Source: Mesorhizobium sp. (GTDB taxonomy: Bacteria; Pseudomonadota; Alphaproteobacteria; Rhizobiales; Rhizobiaceae). From it: 64,000 nucleotides of DNA. The translations under genes and the position numbers were made by a program. Positions 54,224 to 61,505 of this stretch are shown in pieces; within the stretch, counting starts at the first letter, position 1; every line of letters starts with the position of its first letter. The stretch lies in the NCBI RefSeq assembly GCF_024710845.1, contig NZ_JANJTZ010000018.1, forward strand, positions 1 to 64,000, given 5' to 3'. Under the pieces are notes generated by a model. That model saw only the letters and a list, made by a program, of their open reading frames with translations. It was not told the DNA's origin and made no database searches.

Positions 54224-54913
54224 TCAACGGACGCGTGAGGGCTCCTTCGCGAACGGACTGAGGCCCAGCCAGTCCTGAATCGCGTCGCCAATCACCCGGT
54301 CGCCGTCGATCTCGATATTGCCCGCCTCGATCTCCTGCCGCACCTTGGCGATGCCCATCCAGACGGCTGTCATGGTGCGCAGCGCCGACCTGACCAGCAG
54401 ATCGACCTCGAAACCGGGATCGAAGCCGCACAGATCAACCGTCCCGGCATCGACCACCAGCCAGAAATTCTTCCTGTTCGGCGGCAATTCGGGATACTGA
54501 AACTGAATCGTGCACTTTCGCGGCGGCAAGGGCTCGAGAACGAGATTACGCCGCATGTCCCACATCAGAAGCGACGGGTCGAGATTGCGAAGCGAAAGCT
54601 GCGACTCCACCCAGCGGGCGCCCCAGAACCCGAAGCCCATGATGATCTCGCGCAGATCCTCGCCCGCGGGGGTGAGATTGTATTCCACCGTGCCGGCGTT
54701 GCGCGTGACCGTGACGATGCCCGCTTTCTCCAGGTCTTTCAGGCGCTTGGACAGGAGTGCCGGCGACATGCGGGGCACGCCGCGCCGCAGATCGTTGAAC
54801 CGGGTGGTGCCGCAGAGCAACTCACGCACGATCAACGGCGTCCAGCGGGTGCACAGCACTTCGGCCGCCATCGACACCGGACAGAACTGACCATATCCGC
54901 CGCGCTCGAGCAT
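54224..54913 (-). CDS. HxlR family transcriptional regulator with C-terminal SCP2-like domain
   Basis: 229-residue regulator. The N-terminal HxlR winged helix reads CPVSMAAEVLCTRWTPLIVR, then TRFNDLRRGVPRMSPALLSK. The C-terminal half (about 125-215) resembles a SCP2-type lipid-binding domain (NFWLVVDAGTVDLCG), seen in a subset of HxlR proteins. It is divergent from the acyl-CoA dehydrogenase-like gene across 267 bases holding a palindrome, so it may control that gene and itself. Ligand unknown. Confidence 0.88.
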   Translation of the reverse strand: MLERGGYGQFCPVSMAAEVLCTRWTPLIVRELLCGTTRFNDLRRGVPRMSPALLSKRLKDLEKAGIVTVTRNAGTVEYNLTPAGEDLREIIMGFGFWGARWVESQLSLRNLDPSLLMWDMRRNLVLEPLPPRKCTIQFQYPELPPNRKNFWLVVDAGTVDLCGFDPGFEVDLLVRSALRTMTAVWMGIAKVRQEIEAGNIEIDGDRVIGDAIQDWLGLSPFAKEPSRVR

Positions 54914-55109
54914 AGTCGTTCACCTTTCAAGGCTTTCCAATCGATCTAAATAGCATTTCTACCCGGTGCGGGCAAAATACTATCCGCCGCTTCACTCGAC
55001 GGCGAAATCCGGCCGATCCATCATTTGCGTTTGAAAACAAAGGACTAATCAACACGAGTGCCGAAGACTCCGTCCACTGCGGACGTGTGGACCCGGCGCG
55101 GCCGATACA

Positions 55110-55125
55110 GTTCCAGAACTGGAAC
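55110..55125. promoter_or_regulatory. Candidate operator palindrome GTTCCAG-AA-CTGGAAC
   Basis: A 7-bp perfect inverted repeat with a 2-base centre, 55 bases upstream of the acyl-CoA dehydrogenase-like start and in the divergent region with the HxlR gene. It is a plausible regulator site; which protein binds is inference. Confidence 0.4.
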
Positions 55126-55180
55126 CTTCAGGTGGCTTCATGAATGGTCGAGCTCCCGGCAACCATAACGGAGAACTTCC

Positions 55181-56341
55181 ATGAACATTGCCACAGCCGT
55201 TTCCCCCGCAGACTTGAATTCCTCAGCTGAAACGATCGGAGAGATCGCTCGCCGGCTTGTTCCCGACTTCGCATCGAGGGCCGCCGCCAGCGACGAGAGC
55301 GACGGCTTCGTCGCCGACAACTACCGGGCGCTCAAGGCATCCGGCCTCGTCGAAGCCGCGGTCCCGCAAGAGTTCGGGGGCCGCGGCGCCGAAATCGCGG
55401 AACTGTGCGACATGCTGCGCACGATCGCGCATGGCTGTGGCTCGACGGGCCTCGCTTTCTCGATGCACACGCACCAGGTCGCCATCCCGGCGTGGCGGTG
55501 GCGCCATCAGAAGGTCGCCGCGGTCGAGCCATTGCTGAAGCGTGTCGCCGCCGAGAAGCTGATCCTGCTGTCCAGCGGCGGCTCGGATTGGATCGGCGGT
55601 TCCGGCCAGGCAGTGAAGGTCGACGGCGGCTACCGGATTACCGCGCGAAAGGTCTTCACCTCGGGCGCCGAAGCCGGTGATCTGCTCGTGACGGGAGCGC
55701 TCGTCCAGGGCGAGAAGCCGGCGCGGGTCATCCATTTCGCCGTGCCGATGAAGGCGCCGGAGGTCAGCATCGACCGCACCTGGCGGACACTGGGAATGCG
55801 CGGCACCGGTTCGAACGACGTCGTCATCGACAACCTGTTCGTGCCGGACGCGGCCATCGCCTTTTCCCGCACCGCCGGCGAATGGCATCCCGTCTTCCAG
55901 GTCATCGCAACCATAGCCTTCCCGCTCGTCTATGCCGCCTATCTCGGCGTCGCCGAAAGCGCCCGCGACATCGCGATCGATCTTGCCGGCAAGAAGCCGA
56001 CGACCCAGCATACCGTCGACCTCGCCGGCCGCATGGACACCAGCCTGCGCGCGGCGCAGATCGCCCACCGCCATATGGTCGCGACGGTCGAGGCGAATGC
56101 GATGTCGGCAGCTTCGGTCAATGAGGTGATGATCGGCCGCAGCCTCGTCGCGGAGAATGCGATCAGGACGGTGGAACTGGCGCTGGAGCTTGCCGGTGGA
56201 GCCGGCTTCTACCGCAAGAATGGACTGGAACGGCGCTTCCGGGACATTCAGGGCGCGCGCTTCCATCCGCTGCAGCAGGGTCCGCAGGCGCGCTACGCCG
56301 GATCGATGGCTCTCGGGCTTCCGGTTGCAAACGTCTTCTGA
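55181..56341 (+). CDS. Acyl-CoA dehydrogenase family flavoprotein
   Basis: 386-residue protein of the acyl-CoA dehydrogenase fold: N-terminal helices (ALKASGLVEAAVPQEFGGRG), middle beta domain (KVFTSGAEAGDLLVTGA, then WRTLGMRGTGSNDVVIDNLF) and the C-terminal four-helix domain ending FHPLQQGPQARYAGSMALGL. The C-terminus with FHPLQQG resembles the DszC/flavin-monooxygenase-like branch more than beta-oxidation enzymes, so an oxygenase role is possible. GAACTTCC precedes the ATG. Divergent from an HxlR regulator. Substrate unknown. Confidence 0.87.
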   Translation: MNIATAVSPADLNSSAETIGEIARRLVPDFASRAAASDESDGFVADNYRALKASGLVEAAVPQEFGGRGAEIAELCDMLRTIAHGCGSTGLAFSMHTHQVAIPAWRWRHQKVAAVEPLLKRVAAEKLILLSSGGSDWIGGSGQAVKVDGGYRITARKVFTSGAEAGDLLVTGALVQGEKPARVIHFAVPMKAPEVSIDRTWRTLGMRGTGSNDVVIDNLFVPDAAIAFSRTAGEWHPVFQVIATIAFPLVYAAYLGVAESARDIAIDLAGKKPTTQHTVDLAGRMDTSLRAAQIAHRHMVATVEANAMSAASVNEVMIGRSLVAENAIRTVELALELAGGAGFYRKNGLERRFRDIQGARFHPLQQGPQARYAGSMALGLPVANVF

Positions 56342-56389
56342 GAAGGCGTAACAATCGCTTTCCGCCGTCCCGGCCGGGGCGACGGATCG

Positions 56390-57781
56390 CTACCCCCGTC
56401 CCATCCGGTTCCAGGCGTCGAGACCGGCGATCTTGTATGCCTCGGCGAGCGTCGGATAGTTGAACGTGTTCTCGACGAAGAAGTCGACGGTCCCCTTCAG
56501 GTTGATCACCGCTTGGCCGATATGGACGAGTTCGGTCGCCCCCTCGCCGACGATGTGGGCGCCGAGCAGGCGGCGCGTGCCGATGGCGAAGATCAGCTTC
56601 AGGAAGCCCGAATTGACGCCCATGATGTGGCCGCGAGAGGTCTCGCGGAAGCGCGCCACGCCGCATTCGTAGGCGATGCCCGAGGCACGCACCTCCTCCT
56701 CCGACTGGCCGACGGTGGAAATCTCCGGCACGGCGTAGATCCCATAGGGAAAGGCCTCGGGCGCCGGCGGCAGCGGCAAGCCGAAGGCGTGGCACGCGGC
56801 GACGCGGCCCTGTTCCATGGACGTCGAGGCGAGGCTCGGAAAGCCGATCACATCGCCCGCGGCGTAGATATGGGGGATCGCGGTCTGCAGCGTATGCGCG
56901 TCGACCTTCAGCCGGCCGCGGTTGTCGGGCTCGATGCCGATCGTCTCCAGGCCGAGGCTCGCCACGTTGCCGGTGCGGCCGGCGGCATAGAGCAGGATCT
57001 CGGATCGGATCACGCGGCCGTCGGCCAGCGTCACCTCGGCGCAGTCCGGCTTCGAGACGATGTCCTTCACCGCGCTGCCCAGCCTCACCGTCATGCCGCG
57101 GTCGCGCATCTGGTGGATGAAGTCGTCGACGATCTCGCGGTCGACGAAGTCGAGGATGGTGCTGCGCGGCTCGACCAGCGTGACCGGCACGTCGAGCGCG
57201 GAGAAGATCGTCGCGTATTCGACGCCGATGACGCCGCCGCCGATGACGGTCAGGCTGCGCGGCAGGCGCTCCAGCTCGAGGATCTCGTCCGAATCGAAGA
57301 TGCGCTTCTTATCGAAAGGCACGCTGTCCGGCCGGTGCGGCCTGGTCCCGACCGCGATCAGCGCGTAGTCGAAGGATACTTCGCTGCGTTCCTCCTTCTC
57401 GGAGGTCAGTTCGACCCGACGCGGATCGACGAAGCGGGCCGTGGCGGCCAGGCTGCGCACCATGTTGCGCATGAACTGGTGCTGCAGCACCTCGACCTCA
57501 TGGTCGAGCGTCTTGTGCAGCCGGTCGACGATGTCATGGACGGAGATGTCCTGTTTCACCCGGTAGCCGCGGCCATAGAAGCCGCGCTCGCGGAAGCCGG
57601 ACAGGTTCAGCACCGTCTCGCGGATCGTCTTCGACGGGATGGTGCCGGTATGGACGGAGACACCGCCGAGCCGCCTGCCCTTGTCGACCACGAGCACCGA
57701 TTTGCCGAGCTTGGCGGCCTGGACGGCCGCGCGCCGCCCCGACGGTCCGCTGCCGATGACCAGCATGTCGAATTGATCCAA
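56390..57781 (-). CDS. sthA: Soluble pyridine nucleotide transhydrogenase (Si-specific NAD(P)+)
   Basis: FAD protein balancing NADPH and NADH; 463 residues. FAD site MLVIGSGPSGRRAAVQAAKL, NAD site TVIGGGVIGVEYATIFSALD, C-terminal dimer region FFVENTFNYPTLAEAYK. In the place of the CxxxxC disulfide it reads GGVSVHTGTIPSK, with no cysteine, which separates STH from lipoamide and mercuric reductases. TTG 57781 is preferred: GGGGGACGGCG precedes it and an ATG start at 57766 would cut the first strand short. Confidence 0.9.
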   Translation of the reverse strand: MDQFDMLVIGSGPSGRRAAVQAAKLGKSVLVVDKGRRLGGVSVHTGTIPSKTIRETVLNLSGFRERGFYGRGYRVKQDISVHDIVDRLHKTLDHEVEVLQHQFMRNMVRSLAATARFVDPRRVELTSEKEERSEVSFDYALIAVGTRPHRPDSVPFDKKRIFDSDEILELERLPRSLTVIGGGVIGVEYATIFSALDVPVTLVEPRSTILDFVDREIVDDFIHQMRDRGMTVRLGSAVKDIVSKPDCAEVTLADGRVIRSEILLYAAGRTGNVASLGLETIGIEPDNRGRLKVDAHTLQTAIPHIYAAGDVIGFPSLASTSMEQGRVAACHAFGLPLPPAPEAFPYGIYAVPEISTVGQSEEEVRASGIAYECGVARFRETSRGHIMGVNSGFLKLIFAIGTRRLLGAHIVGEGATELVHIGQAVINLKGTVDFFVENTFNYPTLAEAYKIAGLDAWNRMGRG

Positions 57782-57935
57782 CGCCGTCCCCCAGCGAGAG
57801 CAGATGCTGCAATGCACAATTAAGTCAGGAGTCCCCGCCCGACTCAAGCAGCTTCGCATGCAAACCTTGAATCAAGCGTGACAATTCCCACCTGTCATTC
57901 ACGCGGCGGCAAAGCCGCGCGAGAGAAGGATTGAA

Positions 57936-58406
57936 ATGAACACTCGAATTCTCGAAGGCGAGATCTTGGGAAGCAGGCTGGACGACGTCCGCGCCTATGA
58001 CGGCGTGCGCACAAAGCGCGTGCTCGCCTTTCTGGTCGACTATTTTCTGATCGGCCTCCTGATGATCCCCGTGGCGATCATGGTTGCGCTTTTCGGAGTC
58101 CTCACCCTCGGTCTCGGCTGGATGCTGTTCGGCATCCTCGGGCCGCTGGTGGCGCTCGGCTACGTCGCGACGACGCTCGGCGGTCGCAACCAGGCGACGG
58201 TTGGCATGCGAATGATGGGTGTCCATCTCGAGCGCCTCGACGGCCGCCCGATCGACGGACTTCTCGCCATCGTGCACACGGTGTTGTTCTGGGCGGGAAA
58301 TGCGGTTCTGTCGCCGCTGATCCTGCTCGCGACGCTGTTCCTCGACCGCAAGCGCACGGTGCATGACCTGCTGCTCGGCACGGTCGTCGTGCGCGACGAT
58401 CTCTGA
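57936..58406 (+). CDS. RDD family membrane protein
   Basis: 156-residue protein with three to four hydrophobic segments and the RDD signature at the start of helix 1 (RVLAFLVDYFLIGLLMIPV, here R..D..D-like). The C-terminal part KRTVHDLLLGTVVV is also conserved. Family members have been linked to ion exchange, but function here is unknown. It sits before bpt, a neighbour pair common in Rhizobiales. GAGAAGGATTGAA lies upstream of the ATG. Confidence 0.87.
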   Translation: MNTRILEGEILGSRLDDVRAYDGVRTKRVLAFLVDYFLIGLLMIPVAIMVALFGVLTLGLGWMLFGILGPLVALGYVATTLGGRNQATVGMRMMGVHLERLDGRPIDGLLAIVHTVLFWAGNAVLSPLILLATLFLDRKRTVHDLLLGTVVVRDDL

Positions 58407-58513
58407 CGTATCGGTGTTGAGCGTCGGTCGCGACGCGACCGGCGCGTTTTCCTGTTGCGTTCCGGTCGAATGTCGCCCAACTCTGTAGGCAGACGCTTCG
58501 CTTTCCGAAGGCC

Positions 58514-59272
58514 ATGACGCATCATACGACTCAATCGCCGCAGTTCTTCCTGACCGCGCCGTCGCCGTGCCCCTATCTGGAAGGCCAGTACGAGCGGAAG
58601 GTGTTCACGCATCTCGTCGGCGATAAGGCGCCGGAGATGAACGACCTCCTGACCCAGGGCGGCTTTCGGCGGTCGCAGAACATCGCCTATCGCCCGGCCT
58701 GCGAAAGCTGCCGTGCCTGCGTGTCGGTGCGCATCCTCGCGAACGAATTCAAGCTCACCCGCAACATGCGCAAGGTAATCCAGCGCAATGCCGACCTGAT
58801 CGGCGCGATGCACGACGCGGAGCCATCGACGGAGCAGTATTCGCTCTTCCGCACCTATCTCGATTCGCGCCACCGCCGCGGCGGCATGTCGGACATGACC
58901 GTGCTCGACTACGCGATGATGGTCGAGGATACGCACGTCGACACCAAGATCATCGAATACCGCAAGCGCGGCCCGGACTCGTTCATCACCGGCAAGGGTC
59001 ACGGCGAGCTGATCGCCGTCGCCCTTACCGACAAGATGGCCGACGGCGTGTCCATGGTCTATTCCTACTACAATCCGGAACTCGTCGACCGCTCGCTCGG
59101 CACGTTCATGATCCTCGACCATATTGCGCGCACCCGAGCGATGGGCTTGCCCCATGTCTATCTCGGCTACTGGGTCAATGGCTCGCGCAAGATGGATTAT
59201 AAGGTCCGCTTCACGCCGCAGGAGCATCTCGGACCCAAAGGCTGGGAACGCTACAACGGCCTCTCCGAATGA
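58514..59272 (+). CDS. bpt: Aspartate/glutamate leucyltransferase (Bpt)
   Basis: N-end rule enzyme that transfers Leu from leucyl-tRNA to proteins with N-terminal Asp or Glu, marking them for ClpAP via ClpS; 252 residues. The ATE_N domain has [19 protein letters not shown] and the cysteine cluster [13 protein letters not shown]; the ATE_C GNAT-like domain has [20 protein letters not shown] then [15 protein letters not shown]. Length and the bacterial form fit Bpt rather than eukaryotic ATE1. Confidence 0.93.
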   Translation: MTHHTTQSPQFFLTAPSPCPYLEGQYERKVFTHLVGDKAPEMNDLLTQGGFRRSQNIAYRPACESCRACVSVRILANEFKLTRNMRKVIQRNADLIGAMHDAEPSTEQYSLFRTYLDSRHRRGGMSDMTVLDYAMMVEDTHVDTKIIEYRKRGPDSFITGKGHGELIAVALTDKMADGVSMVYSYYNPELVDRSLGTFMILDHIARTRAMGLPHVYLGYWVNGSRKMDYKVRFTPQEHLGPKGWERYNGLSE

Positions 59273-59306
59273 CCGACCCTCTCTCCGGCAATGACCGGAG
59301 TTGTTC

Positions 59307-60200
59307 GTGAACGGCCAATCCCAGCAAGCCAAAGGCCTCCTTCTGTCGACGATAGGCGGGCTGGCGCTCACCTCCGACATCCCGCTGATCCGGCTTTCCG
59401 AGGGCGAGGCGTGGTCCGTGCTCGCGGTTCGCAGCGCCACCACCTTCGTCGCGGCCATCGTCATCTGGCTGGTCTGGCGCGCCTTCTCGCCCAAGGTTCC
59501 GGCACTCATCCCCGGCCTGCCGGGTCTCGCGGTGGCGACGCTCTACGGATTGGGATCGATCACTTTCATCACCGCGGTCTATTCGACATCGACCGCCAAT
59601 CTGGTCTTCATCCTCGCCTTCAACACGATGTTCTCGGCCCTGCTCGCCTGGATCTTCCTCGGCGAGCGGATGCGCCCCGCCACCATGCTCGCCATGGCCG
59701 CGATGATCGCCGGCGTCGCCATCATCGTCTGGAACTCCATCGGCACGGGCAATCTGTTCGGCGACTTCATGGCGCTCTGCTCGGCCTTCTTCATCGCCTC
59801 GGCGATAACCATCTCGCGGGCGAGCGACCGCGAGATGGGGTTCACGCCGCTGATCGGCGTCATCTTTCCGGCGCTTGTCGCGCTGCTGTTCGTCGCCGAC
59901 GGCGGTTACCGCATCGACGCGCCATGGTGGATCGTCCTCAACGGCGCGATCATGATGCCGCTCGCCTTCTTCTTCCTCGGCACCGCGCCGCGCTACATTC
60001 CCGGCGGCGAGGTGGCGATGTTCTACCTGCTCGAAACGGTACTCGCGCCCGTCTGGGTGTGGCTGATCTTCTCGGAGAGGCCGACGACCAACAGCCTGAT
60101 CGGCGGCACGATCCTGATCGTCGCGCTCATCGCGCATTCGCTCTGGCAGCTCTACGACGGCCGCCGCCAGCGCAGCGTCCCCGAACAGCTTCCGCTCTGA
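59307..60200 (+). CDS. DMT superfamily (EamA) transporter
   Basis: Membrane protein of 297 residues, ten hydrophobic segments as two EamA repeats. Seen: TSDIPLIRLSEGEAWSVLAV, TANLVFILAFNTMFSALLAW with IFLGERM, and in the second repeat FYLLETVLAPVWVWLIFSE. I prefer GTG 59307, with CGGAG 6 bases upstream, over TTG 59301. Substrate unknown; probable metabolite exporter. Confidence 0.88.
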   Translation: MNGQSQQAKGLLLSTIGGLALTSDIPLIRLSEGEAWSVLAVRSATTFVAAIVIWLVWRAFSPKVPALIPGLPGLAVATLYGLGSITFITAVYSTSTANLVFILAFNTMFSALLAWIFLGERMRPATMLAMAAMIAGVAIIVWNSIGTGNLFGDFMALCSAFFIASAITISRASDREMGFTPLIGVIFPALVALLFVADGGYRIDAPWWIVLNGAIMMPLAFFFLGTAPRYIPGGEVAMFYLLETVLAPVWVWLIFSERPTTNSLIGGTILIVALIAHSLWQLYDGRRQRSVPEQLPL

Positions 60201-60202
60201 CA

Positions 60203-60880
60203 TCAGGCTTCGACGCGCAACCGTCTCGCATCGATGAACCGGCCGGTCGCCTGCACCACGATCTCGAAATGGTCGGCTTGAACCACGTCCAGCACATTGC
60301 GCGGCCGGTAGGCCACGACATTCTCGCCGCCCGAAAGCCGCACGCTCGCAAACAGGATGCCGTCTTCGCCGGCCTTGCGCGCCGCCTCGCCGAAGACCTG
60401 CGACGCGCCATAATTGTCCGGGGCATAGAGATCGGGACGCGTCTCCTTCGTGTCTCGGAGATCGAGGTAGTCGCCCGCCAGCCGGGCGGAATAGGCGCGG
60501 TAGGTGCGCCGCAACTCACGCCGGCGCGACGCGACCGCCTCGCGGCGCAGGTGATGCCCGACCTCGGCGATCGCCGTGCGCAGGTCGGCGGCCGCGTACC
60601 AGGCTCCGAGATCGGGGCCGTTGAAGCGCGAACCGGTGGGCGAGACGTGCAGGAATGCAGCGAGCACGACGCTGGCGTTGGACCGGCCATGCACCCAGTC
60701 CTCTTTCGGCAGCCGACCGAGCCGCTCTGGCGTCAGCCGGTCATTGGTCCAGCCGGAAAGCTCCATCACCGCAGGCAGGTCATCTGCGGTAGCCACCGTC
60801 TCGAAAAGAGGGATCGGCGGGAACCGCGACGGGATCAGCCTGTGGCTCGGCTGCGGGGCAGGCGCGCGTCTCTCCGTCAC
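60203..60880 (-). CDS. RES domain NAD+-degrading toxin
   Basis: 225-residue RES-family toxin; members degrade NAD+ and cause growth arrest. The Arg-Glu-Ser residues of the family are expected at GSRFNGPDLGAWYAA (Arg), TAIAEVGHHL (Glu) and ILFASVR (Ser). The N-terminal ~25 residues are a Pro-rich tail (RRAPAPQPSHRLIPSRFPPIP). The start overlaps the antitoxin stop by 4 bases (60877-60880), the standard coupled order antitoxin-toxin. Confidence 0.92.
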   Translation of the reverse strand: MTERRAPAPQPSHRLIPSRFPPIPLFETVATADDLPAVMELSGWTNDRLTPERLGRLPKEDWVHGRSNASVVLAAFLHVSPTGSRFNGPDLGAWYAAADLRTAIAEVGHHLRREAVASRRRELRRTYRAYSARLAGDYLDLRDTKETRPDLYAPDNYGASQVFGEAARKAGEDGILFASVRLSGGENVVAYRPRNVLDVVQADHFEIVVQATGRFIDARRLRVEA

Positions 60881-61443
60881 CGGATGACGATGTCCTCATC
60901 GCGATAGGGCGCAAAGCCGGCGTCGGCGGCGTTCGGCTCCATCGACAGGCCGCCGCGCGCGGCATCGAGGAAACGGCGGACAGTCAACAACCCGTCCTGC
61001 GAGCCGCTTGCGAGCAACGCCAGAGGCGGCCTGCCCCCGAACACCGTGCCGTAATGCGGTCCACGCAGCCATGCGACGCCTTCATGTTCGCCGAACAGGA
61101 TGCCCAGCGCCTGATGAATACCCAGCACGGCCGAGATGCGCGTCAGCGTGTCGACGTCGAGCGTGAACTCGCCTCCCTCGCGCGCCAGCTTGGCCCAATT
61201 GTGATAGGTGGAACGCGACGGGTAGCCGAGCACCAGCCGCCGCTCCTCCTCGCTCAAACGCCAGAGATCGGCGATAGCGAGGAATGTCCGCATGCCCGGC
61301 GCGCTGAGACGCCGACGGGCCGCCGGCTCGAATCGCCGCGTGTCCAGCACGAACGGTGCTGGCGTCTCCTGCAGAAACGGCGGCGCGTCATGGACGAAGG
61401 GAGTTTGCGCGTCCTCGAACCCTCTTGCAAAGCCTCGGCTCAT
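60877..61443 (-). CDS. Xre/MbcA/ParS-type antitoxin (DUF2384) of the RES pair
   Basis: 188-residue antitoxin. The N-terminal region (about 1-45) is unstructured; a helix-turn-helix-like Xre core follows (FLAIADLWRLSEEERRLVLG, then YPSRSTYHNWAKLAREG); the toxin-binding DUF2384 C-terminal domain contains GIHQALGILFGEHEGVAWLRGPH and TVRRFLDAARGG. The start ATG 61443 has AGGAGG upstream. It probably represses its own operon at the palindrome upstream. Confidence 0.9.
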   Translation of the reverse strand: MSRGFARGFEDAQTPFVHDAPPFLQETPAPFVLDTRRFEPAARRRLSAPGMRTFLAIADLWRLSEEERRLVLGYPSRSTYHNWAKLAREGGEFTLDVDTLTRISAVLGIHQALGILFGEHEGVAWLRGPHYGTVFGGRPPLALLASGSQDGLLTVRRFLDAARGGLSMEPNAADAGFAPYRDEDIVIR

Positions 61444-61452
61444 GCCTGCCTC

Positions 61453-61497
61453 CTATCCACATGAGGACATATAGTCCAAATCTGGATAGCCCACAAG
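61453..61497 (-). promoter_or_regulatory. RES/Xre operon promoter and concentric palindromic operator
   Basis: On the minus strand CTTGTG (-35, 61492-61497) and CTATAT (-10, 61469-61474) are 17 bases apart. The inner repeat GGAC-N5-GTCC (61465-61477) and the outer CTATCCA/TGGATAG (61453-61489) share the centre 61471. The -10 lies in the inner palindrome and the outer right arm reaches the ribosome-binding site, a good design for autorepression. Confidence 0.65.
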
Positions 61498-61505
61498 CCC
61501 CGCCC

